Shown here: one piece after another, positions 43,868 to 52,065 of the stretch
How the letters are laid out: the number at the start of each line of letters is the position of its first letter
How positions within the stretch are numbered: the stretch's first letter is position 1
NCBI GenBank assembly: GCA_017517965.1
Contig: JAFWXR010000038.1
Coordinates: forward strand, 1 to 60,324
Direction of reading: 5' to 3'
Source: Clostridia bacterium
GTDB taxonomy: Bacteria; Bacillota; Clostridia; Oscillospirales; Feifaniaceae
DNA: 60,324 bases
Made by a program: the position numbers and the translations under genes
The notes under the pieces: generated by a model
The model's input: only the letters and a program-made list of their open reading frames with translations
Told to the model about the DNA's origin: nothing
The model's database searches: none

Positions 43868-44692
43868 ATGAAAAAGATGCTTCGTATTGCATCAATCGTT
43901 CTTGCGGTAGTAATGCTCGTAGCTTGCTTTGCCGCTTGCGGTAAGGATTCTGATACAGCAAAGGTTTCTCTTGCTGCAAAAACAAGCACAATGAGTGCTG
44001 AACTCACAGAACAGTATGCAAAGGAATACGGTTTTGACGTTGCATATTATGAAGATTCACCCACAATGTACACAGCTGTTATCAACGGTACAAACGCAGG
44101 TTGCTTTGAAGACCGTTCGGTTATCGGCTGGGCTATTCAGGAAGAAGGTCTTGCACTCAAGACTGTTGGTGAAGTTGAAAATCCCGCTGCTTACGGCTTT
44201 GCTGTAAAGAAGGGTACAAACGCTGAACTTCTCGCTATGTTCAATGCTGGTCTTGCAAACATCAAGGCTAACGGTAAGTATGATGCAATTCTTGCTAAAT
44301 ACGGTTACGAAAGCACATTTGCTGATCCTACTGCTGAAAGAGTTGAAAGCGGTGTAACACCTGATAAGACGTATATCATCTACTCAGACAATGCATTTGC
44401 TCCTTTTGAATATCTTGACACAGCAACTAACGAATACGTTGGTGTTGATATGGATATCCTTGCAGCAGTTGCAGAAGATCAGGGATTTGAATATGAAATG
44501 CACAACGAAGGCTTTGACGCATCAATGGGTGCAGTTCAGGCAGGTCAGGCTGATGCAATGATCGCAGGTATGACAATAACAGATGCAAGAAGAGAAACTT
44601 TTGATTTCTCAGACGGTTATTTTGATGACGGTCAGATTCTTGTAGTTCCTGCTGACAGCACAGCTACGTCAGTGGCAGATCTTGTAAAATAA
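43868..44692 (+). CDS. Circularly permuted SBP_bac_3 amino-acid-binding lipoprotein
   Basis: 274 residues from the ATG at 43868 (GGAGG eight bases upstream). A lipoprotein signal ends at Cys20 (LVAC) or Cys24. Residues 32-147 correspond to the second half of a normal polar-amino-acid-binding protein: KVSLAAKTST, the ligand-Asp region FEDRSVIG, YGFAVKKGTNAELL and the usual C-terminal ANGKYDAILAKYGY. Residues 167-274 correspond to the first half: YIIYSDNAFAPFEYLD, the GVDMDIL block, DARRETFDFSDGYF, ending at SVADLVK, where the interlobe crossover normally begins. Both lobes are complete but in swapped order, cut at the hinge. The stop is natural, and a hairpin follows. It should deliver amino acids to the permease and ATPase downstream. 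Confidence 0.85.
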   Translation: MKKMLRIASIVLAVVMLVACFAACGKDSDTAKVSLAAKTSTMSAELTEQYAKEYGFDVAYYEDSPTMYTAVINGTNAGCFEDRSVIGWAIQEEGLALKTVGEVENPAAYGFAVKKGTNAELLAMFNAGLANIKANGKYDAILAKYGYESTFADPTAERVESGVTPDKTYIIYSDNAFAPFEYLDTATNEYVGVDMDILAAVAEDQGFEYEMHNEGFDASMGAVQAGQADAMIAGMTITDARRETFDFSDGYFDDGQILVVPADSTATSVADLVK

Positions 44693-44716
44693 GATTTGAA
44701 AATCAACTATATTCAG

Positions 44717-44746
44717 CATAGCATTTCATAGGGTGCTATGCTGATA
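44717..44746 (+). terminator. Intercistronic stem-loop after the binding-protein gene
   Basis: CAGCATAGCA/TGCTATGCTG hairpin without a strong T run between the binding-protein and permease genes. It probably sets the higher level of the binding protein relative to the membrane parts. Confidence 0.65.
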
Positions 44747-44768
44747 ATTATGTTAGAGAGATAAATTT

Positions 44769-45446
44769 ATGGATTTTTTAAGAGTATTAGATGAAGCGAC
44801 ACCTCTGCTTTTGCAGGGCCTTCAGATGACAGTCGGAATATCTTTGCTTTCTCTGCTTTTCGGAATGTTGCTCGGACTTTTCACGTGTCTTATGAGTATT
44901 TCAAAGAATAAGCTGCTCAAAGGCATTGCAGGCGTTTATATATGGATTGTTCGCGGAACACCTATGATAGTACAGGCGTTTATCGTCTTTTTCGGTGCAC
45001 CGCAGTTAATTCAGCAGTTTGTTCCTGCTTTTAAAATCGATGCTTTTACGGCAGGTGTGATAACTCTCAGCCTTAATGCAGGTGCATATCTTGCTGAGAT
45101 TTTCCGTGGCGGTATACAGGCTGTTCCTAAGGGACAGACTGAGGCTGCACGCAGTCTTGGTCTTTCAAAGGCTAAAACTATGGTTAAGGTGGTTTTGCCT
45201 CAGGCGTTCAAGGTTGCGCTTCCTTCAATGGTAAATCAGTTTATTATTACTATCAAAGACACGTCGATTCTTTCGGTTATCGGTCTTGCTGATATTGTAA
45301 ACAGGGCAAAGGTGTACGTTGGAAAGTCATACCAGTTCTTTGCAACCTATATCTTTGTGGCAATATATTATCTTGTTGTAATTTCCTTACTGATGATAGT
45401 ATCAAAATATCTTGAAAAGAGGGTTAGCTATGACAGAAAAGGTTAA
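44769..45446 (+). CDS. Polar amino-acid ABC transporter permease
   Basis: 225 residues. HEQRo/His-Glu-Gln-Arg-opine permease type: five membrane spans, [16 protein letters not shown] near 60, and the EAA loop [25 protein letters not shown]. Such permeases work as homodimers or heterodimers; only one is encoded here, so a homodimer is likely. It overlaps the ATPase gene by 17 bases. Confidence 0.93.
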   Translation: MDFLRVLDEATPLLLQGLQMTVGISLLSLLFGMLLGLFTCLMSISKNKLLKGIAGVYIWIVRGTPMIVQAFIVFFGAPQLIQQFVPAFKIDAFTAGVITLSLNAGAYLAEIFRGGIQAVPKGQTEAARSLGLSKAKTMVKVVLPQAFKVALPSMVNQFIITIKDTSILSVIGLADIVNRAKVYVGKSYQFFATYIFVAIYYLVVISLLMIVSKYLEKRVSYDRKG

Positions 45447-46161
45447 AGTAACAGCCCTCAAGAAAAGCTTTGGTAAGCTAAACGTTCTCAACGGTATAGA
45501 CGTATCCATTGCAGAGGGTGAAGTCGTTTGTGTTATCGGTCCTTCGGGAAGCGGCAAATCAACGTTTTTAAGATGTCTTAACAGACTTGAAAAGGCTACG
45601 GGCGGCGAAATAATTATTGACGGTTATCCGATTCTGGATAAACACATCAATATCAATAAAGTGAGACAGCAGATAGGAATGGTGTTCCAGAACTTCAATT
45701 TGTTCTCACACCTTACTGTTAAGAAAAACATAATGCTTGCTCCCATTGACAGTAAGAAACTTACTCCTGCACAGGCTGAAGAAACTGCAATGCAGCTTCT
45801 CAAAAGAGTAGGACTTGAGGACAAGGCAGATGCTTATCCTCATCAGTTGTCAGGTGGTCAGCAGCAGCGTGTAGCTATTGCCCGTTCTCTTGCTATGAAT
45901 CCCGATATTATGCTTTTTGACGAGCCTACTTCGGCACTCGATCCCGAAATGGTCGGTGAAGTTCTTCAGGTTATGAGGGAACTTGCAGAAGGCGGTATGA
46001 CGATGGTTGTCGTAACGCACGAAATGGGCTTTGCCCGTGACGTTGCCGACAGAGTTATATTTATGGCTGACGGTGTTATCGTTGAAGAGGGTACGCCGGA
46101 GGAAGTGTTCGGCAATCCCAAGGAGGATCGAACAAAAGAATTTTTAAGCTGTGTGCTTTAA
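45430..46161 (+). CDS. Polar amino-acid ABC transporter ATPase (GlnQ-like)
   Basis: 243 residues from the ATG at 45430 (GAGGG before it). Walker [11 protein letters not shown]-loop [13 protein letters not shown], signature [16 protein letters not shown], Walker [14 protein letters not shown], and the H-loop [11 protein letters not shown]. Typical of the GlnQ/HisP group. It powers uptake with the preceding permease and permuted binding protein. A strong terminator follows. Confidence 0.95.
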   Translation: MTEKVKVTALKKSFGKLNVLNGIDVSIAEGEVVCVIGPSGSGKSTFLRCLNRLEKATGGEIIIDGYPILDKHININKVRQQIGMVFQNFNLFSHLTVKKNIMLAPIDSKKLTPAQAEETAMQLLKRVGLEDKADAYPHQLSGGQQQRVAIARSLAMNPDIMLFDEPTSALDPEMVGEVLQVMRELAEGGMTMVVVTHEMGFARDVADRVIFMADGVIVEEGTPEEVFGNPKEDRTKEFLSCVL

Positions 46162-46200
46162 ATAAAAAAGTGTGTGGATAAAATCCACACACTTTTTTAT
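46162..46200 (+). terminator. Terminator of the amino-acid ABC operon
   Basis: AAAAAAGTGTGTGGAT/ATCCACACACTTTTTT hairpin with T-rich flank. Confidence 0.88.
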
Positions 46201-46207
46201 TTAATTA

Positions 46208-46250
46208 AAGTTCAACGGGAGAGATGTCATAAAAATGAATCTCTCCCGTT
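46208..46250 (-). terminator. Hairpin downstream of the nitrilase-GDPD gene
   Basis: CAACGGGAGAGAT/ATCTCTCCCGTTG arms around a 13-base loop, about 45 bases after the stop on the minus strand. The T tract is modest. Confidence 0.6.
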
Positions 46251-46293
46251 GTAGATTTTACAAGTGTCACCGACTCAAATCGGTTACGTCCTC

Positions 46294-47901
46294 TTATTTT
46301 TTGTAATTCTTAACAACCTGTGCTATGCGGTTATAGTCGTTTGTAAGTATTACGTCGATGCCCATATCGAGATATTCTTTAGTCTCTTCCGGGTCATCTG
46401 ACCAGAATACGTTTGTGATGATGCCGTGTTCTTTTGCTTTGTCAACCATTGCCTGATCGAAACAGCCCTTGAAAAGCTGTACTTTCTGGCAATTGTACTT
46501 GATTGCGCGATCAACGATTGCCCATCTCGTCTCACTTGTGGGACCGCCGCCGCAGCAACGTATTATTTCGGGGTAGTCCTTTTGAAGTCTTTCGAGAAGC
46601 TCGTCAACACCCGTCATAATATAAACGTATTTTTCACAGTCGTATTTCATTATGAGGGATATGATTTTTGCAAGACGGTCGGGACGCTCACAACCTGATT
46701 TAAGATGGATATTCATAATGCAGTGACAGGAGAATTTCTTTAAAATTTCTTCGAAAGTCAGAATCTGCAATCCCTTGAACTCATCGGAGAACTTGCTGCC
46801 GAAATCAAGCTTGCGGAGTTCTTCAAGAGTGTAGTCGGAAACAAGACCTTCACCGTCTGACACGCGTTCAAGATGACTGTCGTGGGTTGAAACGATTTCT
46901 TCGTCTTTTGTAAAACGCAGGTCGAATTCAATCTCCTCAGCACCCATTGCAACTGCTGCACCGAAAGCAGGCATACTGTTTTCGGGGGCAACTGTGTTGA
47001 AACCACGGTGTGCACAAACTCTGGGATACTTCATAACTGCATCGTGACGAACGATGGCGCTTCCTGCGGGACGGTACTTCCACGGTCTGCGGCCCTTTTC
47101 GATATATTCGTAATGTGCCGAAGGGGGATTGCCGAAGCCTGCAGGCTTGTAATACTTGTTTTTGGGGTCAATTTCTACCGTTTCAAGACCGACACGGCTC
47201 TTCATATTGAGAAGTGTTTCGCCTGTGGGGGCAACTACCATTGATGCACCGCCTATATCGGAGTTTACGTCCATTGAAACGGAGGAGCGTACAACGTATG
47301 AGTTCGTGTTATATGCCAGGAACTGTGACATAATTTCAAGCGCTCTGTGCGTATCGCTGCGCTGATGTGAACAGCCGATTACAATGTCGAGATTCTGACG
47401 TGCCATATTGGCAAACGCCTCGTAAAAATAGAAGTCGTAGCAGGTTAAGAAACCGAAACGCAGACCTTCCATTTCGATAACCGTAGGCTCTGAGAATTCA
47501 AAACTGTAATCACAGTCAAGACCTATTTTGTTGGGGTCAACTTCACTCGGAACAAGATGCTGTTTATCATAAGTTCCGACGATTTCACCCTGACGGTTGA
47601 ATGCATATGTAGTGTTACGGAGTTTTCCGTTATGAGGTGAACGTGCATTTACAAAAACCATTGCATTGCAACGCTTTGCCGTTTTAGCAACCTCGTCGAG
47701 AAGCGGTTTGTTGTGCTTTGCCGATGAGGCATCGCTGAGTTCTTTGGTAAGCGCAAGGCAAGGAACGTCACTGAGCTCGGGCATTACGATAAGGTCCATT
47801 GACTCATCGCACTGTGCGAGAAGCTCAAGTTCTTTTTCGAAATACTCGTCGGACAATGAATAATCTGTCGAGTAAGGGGGCTGAATAATACATACTTTCA
47901 T
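46294..47901 (-). CDS. Nitrilase-superfamily amidohydrolase fused to glycerophosphodiesterase
   Basis: 535 residues. Residues 1 to about 285 are a carbon-nitrogen hydrolase with the Glu-Lys-Cys triad: Glu42 (MPELSD), Lys113 (YDKQHL) and Cys154 (LTCYDFYF). Residues about 293-535 are a GDPD TIM barrel: HRG (298-300), the EIEFD metal ligands near 324-327 and His340-Asp341 (STHDSHLERV). Each half has its catalytic residues. The pair could act in turn on a substrate with an amide and a glycerophosphodiester, for example N-acyl glycerophosphoethanolamine. That substrate is my inference. There is no signal peptide. It lies downstream of a LysR gene on the same strand. Confidence 0.88.
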   Translation of the reverse strand: MKVCIIQPPYSTDYSLSDEYFEKELELLAQCDESMDLIVMPELSDVPCLALTKELSDASSAKHNKPLLDEVAKTAKRCNAMVFVNARSPHNGKLRNTTYAFNRQGEIVGTYDKQHLVPSEVDPNKIGLDCDYSFEFSEPTVIEMEGLRFGFLTCYDFYFYEAFANMARQNLDIVIGCSHQRSDTHRALEIMSQFLAYNTNSYVVRSSVSMDVNSDIGGASMVVAPTGETLLNMKSRVGLETVEIDPKNKYYKPAGFGNPPSAHYEYIEKGRRPWKYRPAGSAIVRHDAVMKYPRVCAHRGFNTVAPENSMPAFGAAVAMGAEEIEFDLRFTKDEEIVSTHDSHLERVSDGEGLVSDYTLEELRKLDFGSKFSDEFKGLQILTFEEILKKFSCHCIMNIHLKSGCERPDRLAKIISLIMKYDCEKYVYIMTGVDELLERLQKDYPEIIRCCGGGPTSETRWAIVDRAIKYNCQKVQLFKGCFDQAMVDKAKEHGIITNVFWSDDPEETKEYLDMGIDVILTNDYNRIAQVVKNYKK

Positions 47902-47974
47902 TTAAGTCACCTGCTTTTTTAATATATGGGTACATTATAATACACTTATTGTAAAATGTAAATCGGTAGAAGTT

Positions 47975-48000
47975 AAAAAGGACGCCCTTAGTCGTCCTTT
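47975..48000 (-). terminator. LysR gene terminator
   Basis: AAAGGACG/CGTCCTTT hairpin with T-rich tail on the minus strand, overlapping the end of the LysR coding region. Confidence 0.65.
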
Positions 48001-48896
48001 TCTTTTTTGGTGGTATTTTTTAACAATTCTATAAAACTGTTGGTCAAATCAGTAATATCTTTACCCGTCCTGAGAATATATCCGATTATATAACAATCAT
48101 CACTTTCAAACGGAATACTTACAATCCTGCCTTCATTGAGAAGGGAGGGCATAATACCCGTGCCTATGGTATAACTGTCGGTTCCAAGCAGACAGTTCAT
48201 CAGACTTGCTCTGTCGCTGATTTCTATCTGCTTGTCACTATGGATATTCGCAAGTTCTTCGGTAAAAAATGAGTTGTTGTGTTCGCCTTGCTCATAAGAA
48301 ATGTAAGGATAGTCCTTTAATTTATCAAACGTCATCACGCTCTGTGTTGCAAGAGGATGATTTTTACGCACATATACGTGAGGCTCTGCCTTGAGAACCT
48401 CGTGGAAAACGATGCCTCTCTGAGCGAGATATCTTTCCATAACGCTGTAATCCGTATCTTTTATAGCAATAACGCCGACGTCACAATAAGCGGTTTCGAT
48501 TTCACGTATTACGTCGTAGGTTTTCATCTCACGTAACGCGAAACGGTAGTGGCTGTCTGCTGTATCGTTAACCAGTTTTGTGAAAATATCTGCAACAAAA
48601 TCGTAATGCTGGGTCGATACGTATAACCTTGCGGAAAGGTCACTGCTCGCATATCTGTTGATGATAAAGTCACTCTGTTCAACAATCTGTCGGGCGTATC
48701 GTACGAATTCGGCACCTTCGTTAGTTAAGAATATACCGTTTCTGACACGTTCAAATATTTTTATATTGAGTTCTTTTTCCAAGGATTTGACGCTCACGGA
48801 CAGACTTGACTGTGCCACGAATAATTGTTTCGCAGCCTCGTTGAAAGAGCCGTACTCTGCAATTTTCAGCACGTATATACACTGTTGGATTGTCAT
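47988..48896 (-). CDS. LysR-family transcriptional regulator
   Basis: 302 residues. N-terminal HTH (about 1-60): YVLKIAEYGSFNEAAKQLFVAQSSLSVSVKSLEKELNIKIF has the typical LysR form. The C-terminal effector domain is a periplasmic-binding-protein fold (about 90-290). It follows kbl by 33 bases on the same strand, so it may be co-transcribed with tdh-kbl, and it precedes the nitrilase-GDPD gene. Targets unknown. A GGAG site lies before the ATG. Confidence 0.9.
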   Translation of the reverse strand: MTIQQCIYVLKIAEYGSFNEAAKQLFVAQSSLSVSVKSLEKELNIKIFERVRNGIFLTNEGAEFVRYARQIVEQSDFIINRYASSDLSARLYVSTQHYDFVADIFTKLVNDTADSHYRFALREMKTYDVIREIETAYCDVGVIAIKDTDYSVMERYLAQRGIVFHEVLKAEPHVYVRKNHPLATQSVMTFDKLKDYPYISYEQGEHNNSFFTEELANIHSDKQIEISDRASLMNCLLGTDSYTIGTGIMPSLLNEGRIVSIPFESDDCYIIGYILRTGKDITDLTNSFIELLKNTTKKEKDD

Positions 48897-48929
48897 GATA
48901 TTATCTCCTGACGTTTTTTGTGATAGAAA

Positions 48930-50110
48930 TTAAAGACCCATTTCCTCTTTAACCTGCTTAAAGCAGTCTACGATATAGAGTATATCCTTTTCTGATAATG
49001 CGGCAGATATCTGCGTTCTTATTCTTGCCTTGCCGCGCGGTACAACGGGGTAGGAGAATGCTACTACGTAAACGCCTTTATCCATCATTCTTTTTGCCAT
49101 TCTACGGCTTTATGCTCGTCGTAAAGCATAACCGGGATTATGGGCGTTCCGCCGTCGATGACGTCGAGGCCGATTTCCTTGATTTTCTGAGCAAAAAGCT
49201 TCGTGTTTGAGAAGAGTTTTTCTCTGATTGATAAATCGTTTTCAAGCATTTCCAGAACTTTTATCGAGCCTGCCGCAATAGAGGGGGCTAAAGTGTTGGA
49301 AAAGAGGTAGGGGCGTGAACGCTGACGAAGCAGGTCAATTATTTCTTTTCTTCCCGAGGTAAAGCCGCCTGAAGCACCGCCTAAAGCTTTGCCGAACGTT
49401 CCCGTTATGATATCAACTCTGTCGGATACACCGCAGTATTCAGGTGTTCCTCTGCCCGTGTCTCCCATAAAACCAACGGCATGGCTGTCGTCAACCATAA
49501 CGAGTGCGTCGTATTCGTCTGCAAGATCGCATATTTCCCTCAGATTAGCGACGATACCGTCCATTGAAAAGACACCGTCTGTTGCAATAAGCTTTATACG
49601 GCAGTCCTTTGCTTCTTCAAGCTTTGCACGCAAATCTTCCATGTTGTTATTAGTATAACGGAATCTTTTTGCTTTGCAAAGTCTTACGCCGTCAATTATA
49701 CTTGCGTGGTTGAGTTCATCGCTGATTATTGCATCCTCAGCGGTGAGCAACGTTTCAAAAAGACCGCCGTTTGCATCAAAGCAGGAGGAATACAAAATAG
49801 TATCTTCCGTGCCTAAAAATTCGCTGAGTTTCTTTTCTAAGTTTTTATGTATTTCCTGTGTACCGCAGATAAATCTTACAGAAGAAAGACCGTAGCCGTA
49901 CTTGTCATAACTGCTTTTTGCAGCGTCGATGACTTCAGGGTTGTTGCCAAGACCCAGATAGTTGTTGGCACACATATTTATAACTTCTTTACCGTCAGAA
50001 AGTTTTACGTTTGCACCCTGAGGAGTCGTTATAATCTTTTCGTTTTTGGTGAGACCTTCTTTTTCGATAGTTTCACAGGTTTCTTTGAAATATTTAAGTG
50101 CACTTTTCAT
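48930..50110 (-). pseudogene. kbl: Glycine C-acetyltransferase (2-amino-3-ketobutyrate CoA ligase) with a frameshift
   Basis: The ATG at 50110 follows AAGGAGTG. The first 340 or so codons encode a normal Kbl: [16 protein letters not shown], and the PLP-Lys segment [13 protein letters not shown]. The frame stops early at EWQKE (stop near 49085). In the next frame the expected C-terminus continues at once: [31 protein letters not shown], ending at 48930. Adding one A to the codon run GAA-TGG (near 49100-49103) restores [12 protein letters not shown]. So one base is missing, either as a true mutation or as a sequencing error. Intact Kbl would convert 2-amino-3-ketobutyrate and CoA to glycine and acetyl-CoA, as the partner of Tdh directly upstream. 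Confidence 0.88.
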
Positions 50111-50121
50111 ATTTTCACTCC

Positions 50122-51156
50122 TTAATCCAATTTTGTCCAGTCGAGAATAACTTTTCCGCATTTACCGCTGTTCATGGCTTCAAAGCCTTTCTCGTATTCT
50201 GTTACGTCGAGTCTGTGAGTAATGATATTTGAAATATCAAGACCGCCCTGAAGCATAGCAGACATTTTATACCACGTTTCATGCATCTGTCTGCCGTATA
50301 TTCCTTTGATAATAAGTCCGTTGAATATAACTTTTGACCAGTCTATTTTCGTATCGCTCTTCAAAAGACCGAGAAGTGCGATTCTGCCGCCGTGAATCAT
50401 ACAGTCAATCATAGAATTGAATGCAATCTCACTGCCGGACATTTCAAGACCTACGTCAAAACCTTCTTTTATGCCTATTTCATCCATGAAAGTTTTGAGG
50501 TCAGTTTTAGCTGTGTTTACGGTGTACTTAATGCCAAGTTTTTTAGCAAGTTCGAGACGTTCGTCGTTGATATCCGTAAGAACGACGTGTCTTGCACCGA
50601 CGAATTTACATACTGCGGCAGCCATAATTCCTATCGGGCCTGCACCCGTAACGAGAACGTCCTCACCGGTGAGGTCAAATGAAAGTGCCGTATGTACTGC
50701 ATTGCCGAAGGGGTCGAATATTGAGTACATCTCTTCGGGAATATCTTTTTCGCATCTGCGCACGTTTTCCTGAGGGATTACGAGATACTGGGCAAAAGCA
50801 CCGTCACGGTTTACGCCTACGCCGACCGTATCTTTGCACAGGTGACCGTTGCCTGCGAGGCAGTTTCTGCATTTTCCACAGACGATGTGACCTTCGCCCG
50901 AAACGATATCACCAATTTTCCAGTTTTTTACAGAGTCGCCGACTTCGACGATTTCACCGACGTATTCGTGTCCGATTACACGGGGTGTCTGAATTGTTTT
51001 TTGTGACCATTCATCCCAGTTATAGATGTGAAGGTCCGTTCCGCAGATGGCGGTTTTACGTATTTTGATTTTTACGTCGTTGCTTCCTACTGACGGCTCG
51101 GGAACGTCTTCAAACCACAAGCCTTTTTCGGGGTATTTTTTTACAAGTGCTTTCAC
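50122..51156 (-). CDS. tdh: L-threonine 3-dehydrogenase
   Basis: 344 residues from the GTG at 51156, eight bases after AAGGAG; a GTG three codons upstream overlaps that site. Medium-chain zinc dehydrogenase: the catalytic zinc region [14 protein letters not shown] and [12 protein letters not shown], a structural zinc site with four Cys ([15 protein letters not shown]), and the cofactor motif GAGPIGIMA. The [11 protein letters not shown] block is specific for Tdh. It oxidises L-threonine to 2-amino-3-ketobutyrate, used by Kbl. Twelve bases separate it from kbl. Confidence 0.93.
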   Translation of the reverse strand: MKALVKKYPEKGLWFEDVPEPSVGSNDVKIKIRKTAICGTDLHIYNWDEWSQKTIQTPRVIGHEYVGEIVEVGDSVKNWKIGDIVSGEGHIVCGKCRNCLAGNGHLCKDTVGVGVNRDGAFAQYLVIPQENVRRCEKDIPEEMYSIFDPFGNAVHTALSFDLTGEDVLVTGAGPIGIMAAAVCKFVGARHVVLTDINDERLELAKKLGIKYTVNTAKTDLKTFMDEIGIKEGFDVGLEMSGSEIAFNSMIDCMIHGGRIALLGLLKSDTKIDWSKVIFNGLIIKGIYGRQMHETWYKMSAMLQGGLDISNIITHRLDVTEYEKGFEAMNSGKCGKVILDWTKLD

Positions 51157-51269
51157 GGTAATCACTCCTTAAATATATAACATACATATTGTATTATATC
51201 ATTGGGGGAATAATCACCGCTAATATAAAGAAACTATCAATAACATTCAAAAAAGCATATTATTTTTAA

Positions 51270-51495
51270 AAGAAAAAGACATCCAAATGGATGTCGGTGC
51301 ACGTGGGATACTCTGCGACCCCTTGATTTTTCGACCGTTCCGAACGGTTACGAAAAATCTTCGGTGCTCGAGACTTCGCAGTTCGCAAAACTTATCGCAG
51401 TTTTGCGCCTGCTTCGACGAACGCTTTTGCTTCGCAAAAAGGTTTTCATCCCCACTCTCTCCGCCAAAAAGAAAAAGACATCCAAATGGATGTCT
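51270..51495. repeat. Palindrome-rich intergenic element bracketed by a 25-base direct repeat
   Basis: A 25-base direct repeat at 51271-51295 and 51470-51494 (it includes GACATCCA/TGGATGTC) brackets a string of hairpins: 51325-51359, 51383-51407 and 51424-51441. At 51451-51467 lies an exact inverted copy of the 3' end of the adjacent tRNA-Ser (17 bases, pairs with 51502-51518). The left side (51297-51320) also resembles a tRNA T-arm and acceptor end. No gene is found here; the frames on both strands are by-products. Confidence 0.75.
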
Positions 51496-51496
51496 T
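51477..51496 (-). terminator. tRNA-Ser terminator
   Basis: GACATCCA/TGGATGTC hairpin with T-rich flanks, eight bases after the tRNA 3' end on the minus strand. Confidence 0.7.
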
Positions 51497-51502
51497 TTCT
51501 CT

Positions 51503-51591
51503 TGGCGGAGAGAGTGGGATTCGAACCCACGGATGCTTTCACATCGCCGGTTTTCAAGACCGGTGCCTTCAACCAACTCGACCATCTCTCC
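51503..51591 (-). tRNA. tRNA-Ser (anticodon UGA)
   Basis: 89 bases with CCA encoded. Acceptor stem GGAGAGA/TCTCTCC, D-arm GGTCGAGTTGG, anticodon stem CCGGT/ACCGG with loop CTTGAAA (anticodon TGA), a long variable arm as in serine tRNAs, and a T-arm GTGGGTTCGAATCCCAC. All stems pair. It reads UCA and wobble codons. Confidence 0.96.
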
Positions 51592-51664
51592 GAATGGTGC
51601 GACAATTATATTATCACAAAAAAATATGCTTGTCAATTGTTTTTTTTAAAACAGGCATATTATA

Positions 51665-51712
51665 TTGACAAAGTGAATATTTAATGATAACATATGAACA
51701 GATATTCATATG
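51665..51712 (+). promoter_or_regulatory. Promoter and SmtB/ArsR-type operator of the metal operon
   Basis: TTGACA (51665-51670) with a candidate -10 TAACAT at a 17-base spacing. A perfect palindrome CATATGAA-N6-TTCATATG (51691-51712) overlaps the start point. It contains the TGAACA/TATTCA elements typical of SmtB/CzrA/CadC operators. Confidence 0.75.
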
Positions 51713-51725
51713 AATGGAGGTACAT

Positions 51726-52061
51726 ATGTCGGAACATAATCATAATCATATACTTGAAAAAGTGAGAAACGAACTGCCTACGGATGAACTTATATGCGAC
51801 CTTGCAGATTTATATAAGGTGTTCGGGGATACGACGAGGATGAAAATTCTCTTTGCGTTGCTTGAGTCGGAAATGTGTGTCTGTGCGATAGCGGAACTGC
51901 TTTCGATGAATCAGTCAGCCATTTCGCATCAACTGAAGGTGCTCAAAAATGCCAATCTTGTCGGCAATCGCAGGGAGGGTAAGACGATATATTATTTTCT
52001 TGCCGATGACCACGTGAAAACCATTATAGCACAGGGCTTTGAGCATCTTATAGAGGAGTAA
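51726..52061 (+). CDS. ArsR/SmtB-family metal-responsive repressor
   Basis: 111 residues from the ATG at 51726 (GGAGG upstream). The winged HTH segment is SMNQSAISHQLKVLKNANLVGNRREGKTIYY. Two metal sites are visible. CVC in the EMCVCAIAEL helix matches the alpha-3 thiolate site of CadC. DDH-x10-H-x2-E at the C-terminus (DDHVKTIIAQGFEHLIEE) matches the alpha-5 zinc site of SmtB/CzrA. The N-terminus has a small His cluster (EHNHNH). It should release the palindrome at 51691-51712 on binding Zn, Cd or Pb. The P-type ATPase gene starts five bases later. Confidence 0.9.
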   Translation: MSEHNHNHILEKVRNELPTDELICDLADLYKVFGDTTRMKILFALLESEMCVCAIAELLSMNQSAISHQLKVLKNANLVGNRREGKTIYYFLADDHVKTIIAQGFEHLIEE

Positions 52062-52065
52062 TTGG

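Noticed and set aside
43868-44692. Frameshifted or truncated tandem SBP
   Set aside because: Signal peptide, natural stop, following hairpin and intact permease/ATPase argue for a complete permuted domain; the two halves make exactly one domain.
51247-51684. Overlapping frames around the tRNA-Ser
   Set aside because: They read through the tRNA and the hairpins in several frames; no family match.
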